A DNA stretch of 34,783 bases from Acidimicrobiaceae bacterium (GTDB lineage: Bacteria; Actinomycetota; Acidimicrobiia; Acidimicrobiales; RAAP-2): contig DAHXOA010000041.1 in NCBI GenBank assembly GCA_027365145.1, positions 1-34,783 on the forward strand, in the 5' to 3' direction. The position numbers were made by a program, and so were the translations under genes. The notes beneath the pieces were generated by a model that saw only the letters and a list, made by a program, of their open reading frames with translations, searched no databases and was not told the DNA's origin. Shown piece by piece: positions 7,378 through 16,853 of the stretch (its first letter is position 1; every line of letters begins with the position of its first letter).

Positions 7378-7669
7378 CGAATTCCCGCTCGGGGAGCCGT
7401 TCGATGTTCACGTCCCGGAAGGTGAGGATCCGCACGGAAGGCACGAACCGGGCCGGGCGGTACATGTCCCATACCCAGGCGTCGCGGAGCCGCACCTCGA
7501 TACAGGCGGGCGACGATGCCGTCAGGGTCTGGACCTCCACCTCGTTGGCCAGGTAGAAACGGCGCTCGGTCTCCACCACGTAGGCGAACATCGGCAGCAC
7601 CGCCCGGTACTCCTGCACCAGTGCGAGCTCGATCTCCGACTCGTAGCGCTCGAGGTCCTCTTCGCTCAT
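7370..7669 (-). CDS. DUF2469 family protein
   Basis: Small protein of 99 aa that I recognise as DUF2469 (Rv2901c type), a family essentially confined to Actinobacteria. Typical segments are 'MSEEDLERYESEIELALVQE', 'PMFAYVVETERRFYLAN' and 'DAWVWDMYRPARFV'. It has no signal peptide or membrane segment and no known activity. Its stop overlaps the yraN GTG start by 8 nt, suggesting translational coupling. In mycobacteria lepB and rnhB lie between rplS and this gene; here DUF2469 follows rplS directly. Confidence 0.92.
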   Translation of the reverse strand: MSEEDLERYESEIELALVQEYRAVLPMFAYVVETERRFYLANEVEVQTLTASSPACIEVRLRDAWVWDMYRPARFVPSVRILTFRDVNIERLPEREFGG

Positions 7670-7708
7670 CGCGTCAGACGGGCCCGATCGGTTGAGGTTG
7701 CGCAGCCC

Positions 7709-8062
7709 TCACAGGCGGGCAGTCCGGCGTTCCTTGATCTTCGCAGCCTTCCCGTGGCGGTCCCGGAGGTAGTACAGCTTGGCCCGGCGGACGTCACCGA
7801 GCGAAACCACCTCGGTCTTGGCGATGATGGGCGAGTGGACGGGGAAGGTCCGCTCCACGCCCACACCGAAGCTGACCTTCCGCACGGTGAACGTCTCCCG
7901 GACGCCGGTGCCCTGCCTCCGGACGACGGCGCCCTGGAAGACCTGCACCCGCTCCCGGTTGCCTTCGACCACCCGGACGTGGACCTTCACGGTGTCGCCC
8001 GGACGGAAGTCGGGGACGTCGTCTCGGAGACTGTCCCGGTCGATGATGTCGGTGGGGTTCAT
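7709..8062 (-). CDS. rplS: 50S ribosomal protein L19
   Basis: Ribosomal protein bL19, 117 aa, located at the 30S-50S interface. Conserved parts are '[20 protein letters not shown]', '[20 protein letters not shown]', '[14 protein letters not shown]' and '[18 protein letters not shown]'. The ORF track opens at 8371; I chose the ATG at 8062 because it gives the family N-terminus and has GGAGA about 8 nt upstream. It follows trmD after a 131-nt gap, larger than others in the block, and that gap may hold a separate promoter or leader control. Confidence 0.97.
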   Translation of the reverse strand: MNPTDIIDRDSLRDDVPDFRPGDTVKVHVRVVEGNRERVQVFQGAVVRRQGTGVRETFTVRKVSFGVGVERTFPVHSPIIAKTEVVSLGDVRRAKLYYLRDRHGKAAKIKERRTARL

Positions 8063-8099
8063 GGCGCGGTTCTCCAGAAATCGCTCGGCGGCTGCTCGA

Positions 8100-8114
8100 C
8101 CGGTCACCGACCGG
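8100..8114 (-). promoter_or_regulatory. Hairpin in the rplS leader
   Basis: CCGGTC, loop ACC, GACCGG form a 6-bp stem 37 nt upstream of the rplS start, in the trmD-rplS gap. A TACCAT hexamer (a -10-like TANNNT) lies further upstream on the minus strand near the trmD stop. Either could help set rplS expression apart from trmD. The evidence is weak. Confidence 0.25.
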
Positions 8115-8193
8115 CTCGCGAGGGCCGGCTGGTGCTCCCGGCACGCGACCGGCGCGACGGACCCGGTTGGGCCCACTAATGGTAGCCGTGTTG

Positions 8194-8940
8194 CTAGAGC
8201 CCGTGCACCTCTCCTACCTCGGCGAGGAGCGCGAGCTCCTCCGGCCGCAGGCCGCCACGTGCTTCGATCAGGTCGGGTCGGTGCGCCACGGTCAGCCGGA
8301 TGGCTTGGGCCCGGCGCCACCGGTCGATCCTGGCATGATCGCCGGAGCGCAGGATCTCGGGCACCGGCCACCCCCTGAACTCGGCAGGTCTCGTGTACTG
8401 GGGGTACTCCAGCAGGCCGTCGGCGAAGCTCTCGTCGCCGGCCGAGCGGTCGTTGCCGAGCACCCCGGGAAGGAGCCGGGCCACGGCCTCCACGACGACG
8501 AGCGCCGCCAGCTCACCACCGGCCAGGACGAAATCACCGACCGAGAGCGCACCGTCGGCCAGGTGATCGGCCACTCGCTGGTCCACACCCTCGTAGCGAC
8601 CGCACAGGAGCGAGAACCCCCCTCCTTCCGCCAGCTCCTCGGCCCGGTCCTGGTCGAAGCGGGCGCCGGACGGCGAGAGCAGGTAGAGCGGTCGGGCAAG
8701 CCCGTCGTCTGAGGCCTCGACCCTCTCCACCGACGCGAACAGTGGTCCGGGTGCCAGCACCATGCCGGCACCCCCGCCGAAGGGGGCGTCGTCGACGGAG
8801 CGCCGGGGATCGTCGGCCCCGTCCCGCAGGTCGTGGATCCGGAGGTCCAGGTGGCCGTGCTCCCTGGCTCGCCCCAGGATCGAGGCCCCGGCGTAGGCAG
8901 CCAGCACCTCCGGGAAGATGGTGAATACCTCGATGCGCAC
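8194..8940 (-). CDS. trmD: tRNA (guanine-N1)-methyltransferase TrmD
   Basis: SPOUT-class methyltransferase of 248 aa that makes m1G37 in tRNAs with G36, preventing +1 frameshifts. Clear signatures are '[18 protein letters not shown]' at the start, '[13 protein letters not shown]' (about residues 50-62), '[12 protein letters not shown]' (112-123) and '[15 protein letters not shown]' (132-146), which form the trefoil-knot SAM site. '[14 protein letters not shown]' and '[12 protein letters not shown]' follow in the C-terminal domain. It starts with GTG 12 nt after the rimM stop and has the usual family length. Confidence 0.97.
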   Translation of the reverse strand: MRIEVFTIFPEVLAAYAGASILGRAREHGHLDLRIHDLRDGADDPRRSVDDAPFGGGAGMVLAPGPLFASVERVEASDDGLARPLYLLSPSGARFDQDRAEELAEGGGFSLLCGRYEGVDQRVADHLADGALSVGDFVLAGGELAALVVVEAVARLLPGVLGNDRSAGDESFADGLLEYPQYTRPAEFRGWPVPEILRSGDHARIDRWRRAQAIRLTVAHRPDLIEARGGLRPEELALLAEVGEVHGL

Positions 8941-8952
8941 TCGACCAGGCCC

Positions 8953-9498
8953 CTAGTCGAGCTCGAAGAGCCCGGCCGGCGGGTCGATGACCACCCGGAT
9001 GCCCGGCTCGTGACCGACGACGAACCGCAGCGGGACCAGACCGCCTCCAGAGAGGACGAGCAGGTCGCTGGCCGGATTGGCCTGCACGGACTCGACGGTG
9101 CCGCGGTGCGCCCCGGACACCTCGACGACCTCTGCACCGATGAGCTCGTGGACCCAGAGCGTCCCCGCCTCGGTCCTGGGCGAGGCGAACAGCGTCGTGC
9201 CTCGGAGCTCCTCGGCGGCGTCGATCGTGCTCACGCCAGCGAAACGCACGATCCAGCGGTGGTGGTGCGGCGACGATGCCTCCACCACCAGCTCTCCGCC
9301 GTCCGCTGCGGTGAGTACCGTCCCGGCCGCCAGGCGGTCGTCCCGGTTGGTGAGCAGCTCCACCACCACCTCGCCCCGCAGCGCGTGTGGCTTGACCACA
9401 CGGCCGACCTCCAGCAAACCGACTCCGTCCCCGACCGGTGCCGGCTCCGGCGCCACGTTCCGCTCCGGGGTGGCCCCGGCCGCCGGGTCCAGGCCCAT
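8953..9498 (-). CDS. rimM: Ribosome maturation factor RimM
   Basis: RimM, 181 aa, binds S19 and helps assemble the 30S head. Recognisable parts are 'LLEVGRVVKPHALRGEVVV' (about residues 28-46), 'ELRGTTLFA', the PRC-barrel entry 'WVHELIGAEVVEVSGAHRGT', and 'VPLRFVVGHEPGIRVVIDPP' at the end. The first about 25 residues are Pro/Ala-rich and may belong to an upstream extension, so a later start is possible. It lies 16 nt after the KH-domain gene and 12 nt before trmD, the standard order. Confidence 0.95.
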   Translation of the reverse strand: MGLDPAAGATPERNVAPEPAPVGDGVGLLEVGRVVKPHALRGEVVVELLTNRDDRLAAGTVLTAADGGELVVEASSPHHHRWIVRFAGVSTIDAAEELRGTTLFASPRTEAGTLWVHELIGAEVVEVSGAHRGTVESVQANPASDLLVLSGGGLVPLRFVVGHEPGIRVVIDPPAGLFELD

Positions 9499-9514
9499 CG
9501 GTTCCCGAGAACCC

Positions 9515-9916
9515 TCAGTCGTCGACGATGTCGACAGTGGCCTGCCTGCCGTCGCGGGACGCAGCGGCGGCGACCACCGTCCGGATGGACTGGGCCACCC
9601 GACCGCGACGGCCGATCACCCGGCCCATGTCCTCCGGTGCGACCCGTACGCTGAAGCGGACGGTCCTCCCCCGCTCCTCGGTGTCGATCGTCACCGCGTC
9701 GGGATCGGACGCCAGGGAGCGCACGACGTAGGCCGCCACGGCAGCCGACGTCCCGCCGTCGATGCGGTTCCCGACGTCCCCGTCCCGGTCGTTGCCCCCG
9801 TCGACTTCGTACTCGTTGCCCTCGTCGGCCTCGTACTCGTCGTCGCCGAACTGGTCGTCGGCCTCGTTGCCCACGTTGTCGGCCTCGTCGGCCAGAGGTC
9901 CGTCCTGGTCGGTCAC
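9515..9916 (-). CDS. khpA: KH-domain RNA-binding protein KhpA with acidic N-terminal extension
   Basis: Small KH protein placed between rpsP and rimM as in most Gram-positives. The KH fold is at residues 58-133 and contains the GXXG loop in '[18 protein letters not shown]' (G102-RR-G105). KhpA usually is about 75-80 aa and partners with KhpB/Jag in RNA regulation and cell-size control. Here 133 aa are predicted, because residues 1-50 form an Asp/Glu/Asn/Gly-rich tract ([20 protein letters not shown]). The GTG start at 9916 overlaps the rpsP stop as GTGA, which supports the long form. The tract is encoded by imperfect CTCGTCGGCCTCGTA-like repeats. Confidence 0.9.
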   Translation of the reverse strand: MTDQDGPLADEADNVGNEADDQFGDDEYEADEGNEYEVDGGNDRDGDVGNRIDGGTSAAVAAYVVRSLASDPDAVTIDTEERGRTVRFSVRVAPEDMGRVIGRRGRVAQSIRTVVAAAASRDGRQATVDIVDD

Positions 9917-10200
9917 GTGGCCGCCTTCGCCGCCGCCAGGTCGTCGAGGGCGCCCGACTGCCGCAACAGCTTCTCCACGCGTTCGGTGGGCTGGGCGCCC
10001 TGCGAGAGCCACTTCACCGCCTTGGCGTTGTCGATCTCGACGACCGCGTCCGGCTCGGCCAGCGAGCGTCCGCGGGGTGCGTAGGTCCCCAGGATCTCGA
10101 TGAACCGACCGTTCCGGGGCGAGCGACTGTCCGCTGCCACCAGCCGATACGTCGGCTGCTTCTTCTTGCCCATCCGCACAAGGCGGAGCTTGACTGCCAC
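9913..10200 (-). CDS. rpsP: 30S ribosomal protein S16
   Basis: Ribosomal protein bS16, 95 aa, with '[20 protein letters not shown]', '[16 protein letters not shown]' and '[21 protein letters not shown]'. The GTG at 10200 is chosen because AGAGGAG stands 6 nt upstream and the product begins at the family N-terminus; the ORF-track start at 10278 adds 26 unrelated residues. The strong ribosome-binding site and the 137-nt gap to ffh suggest its own promoter. The stop overlaps the KH gene start by 4 nt. Confidence 0.97.
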   Translation of the reverse strand: MAVKLRLVRMGKKKQPTYRLVAADSRSPRNGRFIEILGTYAPRGRSLAEPDAVVEIDNAKAVKWLSQGAQPTERVEKLLRQSGALDDLAAAKAAT

Positions 10201-10337
10201 GTTGCACTCCTCTGGTTCTCGTACCGGCGGCACACAGTCTCGCATCATCTCGGACCCTGTCGCGCCATCGGGCCCCACGGACGCGCCCCGCCCGTCGCCG
10301 CGCCCGTCGCCACGGGTATCCGGTGTCCCCCTGACGT

Positions 10338-11870
10338 TCAGCGCGCCTTGGGGGTGACCCGGCCGCCGCCCTTGCGCTTCTTGCCCTTCCCCGGGGGTTT
10401 CCCCTTCCCGGCACCCCTCGCCGCCGCCGGCGCACCCGGTTGACCTCCGCCGAGGGTGGCCAGCCCCCCGGTCCCACCCGCGTCTATCCCGTCGCCCATG
10501 GCGCCGAGCTCCGCCAGTTGCCTCGGGTTGATCCCGCCCTTCCCGAAGAGCCCACCGAGGCCGCCCATCGCTCCACCCAGGCCGCCCTTGCCGAAGCCCT
10601 TCATGAGCTTCTGCATCTCCCTGAACTGCTTCAGCAGGGCGTTGACCTCCGTGGTCGTCGTGCCACTACCCCTGGCAATGCGCACCCGCCTCGAACCGTC
10701 GATGACCGTGGGGTCGATCCGTTCCGCCGGTGTCATGGAGCGGATGATCGCCTCGATCTGCCCGATCTGCCGGTCGTCGACCATCGACGAGGCCTGTCGC
10801 AGGTCCTTCGACACGCCCGGCAGCATGCCCAGCATCCCCGAGACCGGACCCATCTTCTTCACCTGCTGGAGCTGTTCCAAGAAGTCCTCCAGGGTGAACC
10901 TTCCAGACAGGATGGCCGAAGCCCCCTTGACCGCCACGCCCTCGTCGAAGGTCCGTTCCGCCTGCTCGATGAGGGAGAGGATGTCCCCCATCCCCAGGAT
11001 CCGGTCGGCCATGCGGTCGGGATGGAACTGGTCGAAGTCCGCCAGCTTCTCCCCGGTGGAGGCGAAGGCGATGGGCCTGCCCACCACTTCTTTCACCGAG
11101 AGCGCCGCCCCACCGCGGGCGTCACCGTCGAGCTTCGTCAACACGACACCGTCCAGGGAGAGGGCGTCGTGGAAGGCCGACGCCGTGGCAACGGCGTCCT
11201 GACCGGTCATGGCGTCGATCACGAGGAACGTGTAGTGGGGCTCGACGGCCGCCGAGATGCTGCGCACCTCTTCCATCAGCTCCTCGTCGACGGAGAGGCG
11301 GCCCGCCGTGTCGACGATCAACACGTCACGCCCGAGCCGCCTGGCCTCCTCCAAGCCGGCGATGGCCACGGCGACCGGATCGGTCGGCTCGCTGAACACG
11401 GCCACCTGGGCCTGGGCGCCGAGGATCCGGAGCTGGTCGACCGCGGCAGGCCGCTGGAGGTCGGCTCCGACGAGGAGCGGGTTGCGTCCCTGCCGCTTGA
11501 ACCACTGTGCCAGCTTCGCCGCCGTGGTGGTCTTCCCCGAACCCTGCAGCCCGGCCAGGAGGACGACGGTGGGAGGTCGACCGGCGTAGGTGATCCGGAG
11601 CGTCTCGCCGCCGAGGATGGAGGTGAGCTCCTCGTTGACGGCCTTGATCACCTGCTGACCCGGGCTCAGGCTCTGCGAGAGCTCCAGGCCCACGCAGCGT
11701 GCCCGCACGCCGGCGGTGAACGTCCGGACGACACCGAGCTCGACATCGGCCTCCAGGAGCGCGACGCGGATCTCGGCCAGGATCTCGTCGACGTCGGCAT
11801 CAGACAGCCGTCCCCGGCTCTTCAGCCGGGAGAGGATGCCTTCGAATCGGTCGGTCAGGCTCTCGAACAT
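10338..11870 (-). CDS. ffh: Signal recognition particle protein Ffh
   Basis: SRP54 GTPase, 510 aa, that binds 4.5S RNA and signal sequences on nascent membrane proteins. The N domain is at residues 1-90, the P-loop '[10 protein letters not shown]' at 107-116, followed by '[13 protein letters not shown]' and '[14 protein letters not shown]'. The Met-rich M domain begins near 300 with '[13 protein letters not shown]' and includes '[13 protein letters not shown]'. The tail is long, rich in Gly, Met and Lys, and ends in a basic patch ([12 protein letters not shown]), longer than in E. coli but common in Actinobacteria. Its receptor ftsY lies 106 nt upstream. The RNA gene ffs is not in the window. 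Confidence 0.97.
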   Translation of the reverse strand: MFESLTDRFEGILSRLKSRGRLSDADVDEILAEIRVALLEADVELGVVRTFTAGVRARCVGLELSQSLSPGQQVIKAVNEELTSILGGETLRITYAGRPPTVVLLAGLQGSGKTTTAAKLAQWFKRQGRNPLLVGADLQRPAAVDQLRILGAQAQVAVFSEPTDPVAVAIAGLEEARRLGRDVLIVDTAGRLSVDEELMEEVRSISAAVEPHYTFLVIDAMTGQDAVATASAFHDALSLDGVVLTKLDGDARGGAALSVKEVVGRPIAFASTGEKLADFDQFHPDRMADRILGMGDILSLIEQAERTFDEGVAVKGASAILSGRFTLEDFLEQLQQVKKMGPVSGMLGMLPGVSKDLRQASSMVDDRQIGQIEAIIRSMTPAERIDPTVIDGSRRVRIARGSGTTTTEVNALLKQFREMQKLMKGFGKGGLGGAMGGLGGLFGKGGINPRQLAELGAMGDGIDAGGTGGLATLGGGQPGAPAAARGAGKGKPPGKGKKRKGGGRVTPKAR

Positions 11871-11976
11871 CGGACGCCCAGGTTACAGGGGACGGGCACA
11901 CCCGCTGCCCCGCCGGGGGTGGTCGAGTGCCGTCGCCCGGGCAGAGTGGCTCCGTCCACGGAGCGCCACGTGGCGG

Positions 11977-13236
11977 TCATCCCGCCGGGTCGAAGAGCGC
12001 CTCGACGAACGCAGCCGGCTGGAAGTCGACCAGATCCTCGGCACCCTCGCCCAGGCCGACCAGCTTCACCGGCACGCCGAGCTCCCGTTGGATGGCGACC
12101 ACGATCCCGCCCTTGGCCGTCCCGTCCAGCTTCGTGAGGACCACGCCGGTCACGTCCACGGCCTCGGAGAACACCTTGGCCTGGGCCAATCCGTTCTGTC
12201 CCGTGGTGGCATCCAGCACGAGCAGGACCTCGGTCACGCGTCCGGGCGGTCGGTCGGCGATCCTTCTGACCTTCTTCAACTCCTCCACCAGGTTCACCTT
12301 GTTGTGGAGGCGGCCGGCGGTGTCGGCCAGCACCACGTCGTGGCCCCGCGCCCCCGCCCGCTGGACGGCGTCGAACACCACGGCGCTCGGGTCCCCGCCC
12401 TCGTTGCCCCGCACGATGTCGGTTCCGGACCGGGATGCCCACAGCGCGAGCTGCTCGGCCGCCGCGGCCCGGAACGTGTCGGCGGCTGCCAGGGTGACAC
12501 GTGCTCCCTCCCGGGTCAGGCGGGTCGCCACCTTGCCCACGGTGGTCGTCTTCCCCACCCCGTTCACCCCGACGAACAGCCAGACGTCGACGGTGCGGTC
12601 CGGTGCCGACGCGTCTCCCCCAAACCCCGAGCCGACCGGGGCGAGCCCGGCCTCGGGCGCCGTCAGGATCTCCACCAAGGATGCCTGCAGGGCATCGATC
12701 AGCTCCCCGGCACTCGAGATCTCTCCCGCCTTCACCCGGCCACGCAACGTTCCAAGCAGGGCATCGGTCGAGCGCACCCCTACGTCCGCCCGGATCAACG
12801 CCTCTTCCAGCTCGTCCCAGGTCGTCCCGTCGATGCGGTCCCCCGAACGAACTGCGCCGAGGTAACCGGCGAGCAGACCTCGCGCTTTACCCAGACGACC
12901 TCGGAACGTCGGCCTGGCGACCTCCGGTTCCAGAGTGGATCCCGGGGGGACCGCCGGTGTGATCGGGGCCGGCTCCTCTGGCGGAGCGATCCGCACTGCA
13001 TCTGGCGTTGCCTCCGGCGACGCCTCCCCTCCAGGAGTTGCCGGCGCCCTCCCAACGGCAGCCTCGGGAGACACGGCAGCCTCAGGTCTGCCCGGTGCCG
13101 CGGAGGGCCGGCGCCGGAGGCGAATGGAGATCGCCGTGACGCCACCGACCACCACGACCGGGACGGCGATGGCCAGGGCGAGGGTGGCGTCGGAGACCGT
13201 TGCAAGGGGCGGCGTCACCGCGACGACCCCAACCAT
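11977..13236 (-). CDS. ftsY: SRP receptor FtsY
   Basis: Membrane-docking GTPase for SRP, 419 aa. A predicted transmembrane segment at residues 15-39 (LALAIAVPVVVVGGV) is followed by a Pro/Ala/Glu-rich linker to about 105, as in other actinobacterial FtsY proteins. The NG domain follows, with P-loop 'GVNGVGKTTT' (223-232), 'AAADTFRAAAAEQL', 'DTAGRLHNKVNLVEEL' and 'TKLDGTAKGG'. The ATG at 13236 overlaps the end of smc by 22 nt, so translation is probably coupled. Together with ffh it delivers ribosomes making membrane proteins to the translocon. Confidence 0.97.
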   Translation of the reverse strand: MVGVVAVTPPLATVSDATLALAIAVPVVVVGGVTAISIRLRRRPSAAPGRPEAAVSPEAAVGRAPATPGGEASPEATPDAVRIAPPEEPAPITPAVPPGSTLEPEVARPTFRGRLGKARGLLAGYLGAVRSGDRIDGTTWDELEEALIRADVGVRSTDALLGTLRGRVKAGEISSAGELIDALQASLVEILTAPEAGLAPVGSGFGGDASAPDRTVDVWLFVGVNGVGKTTTVGKVATRLTREGARVTLAAADTFRAAAAEQLALWASRSGTDIVRGNEGGDPSAVVFDAVQRAGARGHDVVLADTAGRLHNKVNLVEELKKVRRIADRPPGRVTEVLLVLDATTGQNGLAQAKVFSEAVDVTGVVLTKLDGTAKGGIVVAIQRELGVPVKLVGLGEGAEDLVDFQPAAFVEALFDPAG

Positions 13237-16200
13237 TCGGCAGGCCCGGCCGACCCGGCAGGTCCAACCGCCCCGGAGCGATCAGGTCCCGGTCCGTCGA
13301 CCGGCACCCGGCGCACCTTCTGACTGACCACCTTCGACGACCCCCCCGGGGCCATGGTGACGCCGTAGAGCGCGTCGCCCGCCTCCATCGTCCGCTTCTG
13401 GTGGCTCACGATGATGAGCTGCGCCTCGGCCCGGAACTCCTGGACGAGCCCGAGGAACCGATGGAGGTTGACGTCGTCGAGCGCGGCCTCCACCTCGTCC
13501 ATGAGGTAGAACGGCGAGGGGCGGCTCCGGAAGACGGCGAACAGGAAGGCCAAGGCGACGAGGGAACGCTCCCCTCCCGACAGGAGCGACAGCCGCCGGA
13601 CGTTGCGGCCCGCCGGACGCACCTCCACCTCGATGCCGGTATCGAGCAGGTGCTCCGGGTCGGTGAGCGAGAGCCGCCCGGTACCGCCCGGGAACAGCGA
13701 CGACACCAGCGAGGAAAAGTGCTCGTTGACGTCGGCGAACGCAGCATCGAACACCGACATGATCTCCTCATCCAGCGTCCGGATCCCGTGCTGGAGCTCA
13801 CGCCTGGCGCGCCGGACGTCCTCCACCTGGGTCTCCAAGAAGTGGTGGCGCTCCGAGAGCTCCGAGAGCTCCTCCACCGCCAGCGGGTTGACCGGGCCGA
13901 TCTCCGCCATGGAGGCCTCGATCTCCGCCATACGGACCTCCGGCTCGACACCGGGCGCCAGGTCGGGCTGCGGGGCAAGCCGAGCCTCCTCGGGACCGCA
14001 GCCGAGCTCGCGCCCCAGGACGTCGACGATCCCGTCCCTCCGGATCGTGGCCTCGGCCAGGTCGAGCTCGATCCGTTGGAGCCGGCTCCGCACGGCCGCC
14101 AGCTCGTGCTCGGCCGCCGACCGCTCCCGGCGCAAGCTCTCCAGGCGGGCACCACCGGCTCTCGCCGCCTCGACCTCGGCCCGGTGCCGGGCCCGGAGCT
14201 CTTCCAACAACGCGGTCAGCCGGCCGTAGGCGTCTGCCACTACGGTCTCCAACCGGTCGACGGCCCGGGCGTCGGCCTCGAGCCGGCGACGGCGCTCGGC
14301 CGCCTGAAGGCGCTCGCCGACGTGCCCCTCCAGGCGGCGCTCCACCTCCATCAGCCGGTCGGCGAGGACACGCCGGCGCTCTGCCATCGCCGCCAGCCGC
14401 ACCTCGAGCTCCTTGCGGGCCGTCGCCGCCCCGGCCAGACGGCGCTCGATCTCGGCGCGGGCGCTGGCCGCCCGTTCGGCGATCTCCGACAGCTGCCGGC
14501 GGCGTTCCTCGAGCGCAGGCAGCTCCGCCTCGAGCGCCTCCAACCCGGCCCGGTCGCCCGCCACACGGGCCTCCAGCTCGTTGCGCTCCCGGTCCACGTC
14601 CACGAGCTCGGCCGCCAACCCGGCCCGGTCGTCGGCGATCCGTTGCAGCGCGGCGCGGGCGGCGCCGTGCGCCGACTCGTTGCGGTCGTCCCGGCGCGAT
14701 GCCTCGGCCGCGGTTGCACGCGTCTCTTCCACCTGGCGTCGCGCTGCGCTGCGCTCCTCGGCCGCCGCCTCCGCCTCCGCCTCCGCCCGCTCGGCCCGCT
14801 GGCGGGCTTCCTCGACGAGCGCGGCGGTGACGACCCCGCCAGCAGCCCGGACGCGCCACCCGGTTGCCGAGAACCGGTCCCCGTCCTTCGTCACGACCAC
14901 CAGCTCCGGGCGGGCGAGTGCCAGGTCGATGGCTGCCGACCAACCGCCGTCGCAGCACACCGCGTCCTGCAGCACTCGGTCGAGCAGGGCACCGAGTCCC
15001 GGCGGGGAGATGTGGTCGGACCGGGGCCGGACATGATGACGGACCGGTTGGCCGGTGCCGACCGAGACCAGCGGGACCGGGTCCGAACTGCGACGCGGCA
15101 GCTGCCCGGTCAGCGCCAGAACGGCGCCGGACGCCTCACCCTGCCGCAGCTTCGCCAGCGCGGCTCGTGCGGCGTCGTCACCCGACACGACGACGGCGGC
15201 CAGCGAGGCGCCGGCGGCCGCCTCGAAGGCGTCCTCCCACCCCGCATCCACCTCGATGAGGTCGAGGAGCGTCCCGACCACCCCACTCACTCCGGCGAGG
15301 AGCTCGGCGCCGGCGGCGCCGCGGGCTTCCTCCAGCACCCGGGAGAGCGCGTCGGCCCGAGCCATCGAACGGTGGTGCTCCTGCTCGGCCTGGCGCAGCG
15401 TCTCCTCGCCCGCCTCCAATCGGGCCGACGCCGTGCGGTGGGCGGCCTCCGTCTGCGCCACCGCCTGTTGCAGCTCGGCGCGGGCCTGTTCCGTGTCGGC
15501 CAGGCGCGCCGACCACTCGCCCTCCTCCTTCCCGCATGCCTCGAGCCGGCGAGCGAGCGACGCCTGGCGAACGGCGATCTGGTCCAGCGCCCGGCGGTCG
15601 CGCTCCAGGCCTGCGCGCACCGAGACCACCTGCGTCCGGGCCACGGTGACCGCCTCGTCGGCTGCCCGCATGGCCTCCGGCGCTCCGCCTCCCTCCCGGG
15701 CGTCCTCCAGCTCACCGGCGAGCACCTCCTCGGCCCGGACCAGCCGCTGGCGCTCCGGCTCCCCCTCCTCGACCGCCGCCGATGCCGCCTCCAGCTCGTC
15801 GGACAAGCGGGCGCCTTCGGCTTCCAGCGTGGAGACGACGTCGACGTCGGCGGCGGCGTCGATCGCCCGCTCCAGGCCGCGCCGGCGCTCGCGGAGCACC
15901 CCGGTCAGGCCCCGAGACCGCTCGACCAACCCCTCGACCCGTCCGAGCGCGGAGGCCATGTCCGCCTCCCGCTGCGCCGAGAGCGCATCGGTGGTCCGGC
16001 TGGTGGCATCGTCCAGTTCCGTGAGCGAGGTCCGGAGCGCGCCCTCCGTGACCCGCAGGGCGGCGGCGGCCTTCGCTCCCTCCGAGCAGCGGTCCTCCAG
16101 GCGGACGAGCTCCACGCCGGCCAGATGGAGCCGGAGTGCGCGCAGCTCACTGGCCAGCGAGGCGTGGGAGCTCGCCGCCGCCGCCTGCCGCTCGAGCGGC

Positions 16201-16808
16201 CGGATCTGCCGCTTGACCTCTCGCACGAGGTCGTAGAGGCGCTCCAGGTTCTCCTCGGTCACGGCGAGGCGGCGCTCCGAGCGCTCCCGACGGCGGCGGA
16301 ACTTCAGCACCCCGGCCGCTTCTTCGATCACCGACCGGCGGTCTTCGGGGCGGGCGTTCAAGATGGCGTCCAGCTGGCCCTGGGAGATGATGACGTGCTG
16401 CTGGCGGCCCACGCCGGTGTCGGACAGCAGTTCCTGGACGTCGAGCAGGCGGCACGGGGCGCCGTTGATGGCGTACTCGCTCTCCCCCGATCGGAACAAG
16501 GTCCGCGTGATGGTGATCTCGGCCAGGTCGGACGGGAGCTTCCCGGAGCTGTTGTCGATGGTGAGGCTCACCTCTGCCCGTCCCAGCGCCGGCCGGGACG
16601 CAGTGCCCACGAAGATGACGTCCTCCATCTTCGCCGACCGCACCGTGCGCGGGCCCTGGGCGCCCAGCACCCAGGCCACCGCGTCGACGACGTTGGACTT
16701 CCCGCTGCCGTTAGGACCGACGACCACGGTGATGCCGGGCTCGAACTCGAGCACGGCCGGATCGGCAAACGATTTGAACCCTTTGATGGAGAGCGCCTTC
16801 AGGAACAC
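13215..16808 (-). CDS. smc: Chromosome segregation protein SMC
   Basis: Condensin-type SMC ATPase, 1197 aa, which organises and separates chromosomes as a dimer with ScpA/ScpB. The Walker A 'GPNGSGKSNV' (31-40) is in the N-terminal head. Long Glu/Arg/Ala-rich coiled coils flank a hinge around residues 500-650 (ELLAGVSGVVGTLLDLIEV...). The C-terminal head has the signature 'LLSGGERSLVALA' (about 1074-1086), Walker B 'FYLMDEVEAALDD' and 'IIVSHQKRTM'. It starts with GTG at 16808, with GGTGAG close upstream. The last 30 residues are Gly/Pro-rich. The 3' end overlaps ftsY. scpA and scpB are not in the window. Confidence 0.97.
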   Translation of the reverse strand: MFLKALSIKGFKSFADPAVLEFEPGITVVVGPNGSGKSNVVDAVAWVLGAQGPRTVRSAKMEDVIFVGTASRPALGRAEVSLTIDNSSGKLPSDLAEITITRTLFRSGESEYAINGAPCRLLDVQELLSDTGVGRQQHVIISQGQLDAILNARPEDRRSVIEEAAGVLKFRRRRERSERRLAVTEENLERLYDLVREVKRQIRPLERQAAAASSHASLASELRALRLHLAGVELVRLEDRCSEGAKAAAALRVTEGALRTSLTELDDATSRTTDALSAQREADMASALGRVEGLVERSRGLTGVLRERRRGLERAIDAAADVDVVSTLEAEGARLSDELEAASAAVEEGEPERQRLVRAEEVLAGELEDAREGGGAPEAMRAADEAVTVARTQVVSVRAGLERDRRALDQIAVRQASLARRLEACGKEEGEWSARLADTEQARAELQQAVAQTEAAHRTASARLEAGEETLRQAEQEHHRSMARADALSRVLEEARGAAGAELLAGVSGVVGTLLDLIEVDAGWEDAFEAAAGASLAAVVVSGDDAARAALAKLRQGEASGAVLALTGQLPRRSSDPVPLVSVGTGQPVRHHVRPRSDHISPPGLGALLDRVLQDAVCCDGGWSAAIDLALARPELVVVTKDGDRFSATGWRVRAAGGVVTAALVEEARQRAERAEAEAEAAAEERSAARRQVEETRATAAEASRRDDRNESAHGAARAALQRIADDRAGLAAELVDVDRERNELEARVAGDRAGLEALEAELPALEERRRQLSEIAERAASARAEIERRLAGAATARKELEVRLAAMAERRRVLADRLMEVERRLEGHVGERLQAAERRRRLEADARAVDRLETVVADAYGRLTALLEELRARHRAEVEAARAGGARLESLRRERSAAEHELAAVRSRLQRIELDLAEATIRRDGIVDVLGRELGCGPEEARLAPQPDLAPGVEPEVRMAEIEASMAEIGPVNPLAVEELSELSERHHFLETQVEDVRRARRELQHGIRTLDEEIMSVFDAAFADVNEHFSSLVSSLFPGGTGRLSLTDPEHLLDTGIEVEVRPAGRNVRRLSLLSGGERSLVALAFLFAVFRSRPSPFYLMDEVEAALDDVNLHRFLGLVQEFRAEAQLIIVSHQKRTMEAGDALYGVTMAPGGSSKVVSQKVRRVPVDGPGPDRSGAVGPAGSAGPAEWLGSSR

Positions 16809-16853
16809 CGGTCGCTCACCCTATCGGCCGCCGGGGCGGAACCGGGGCGGCCC

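Noticed and set aside
10440-12137. 565-aa plus-strand ORF
   Set aside because: Antisense of ffh and the end of ftsY; the composition is typical of a shadow frame.
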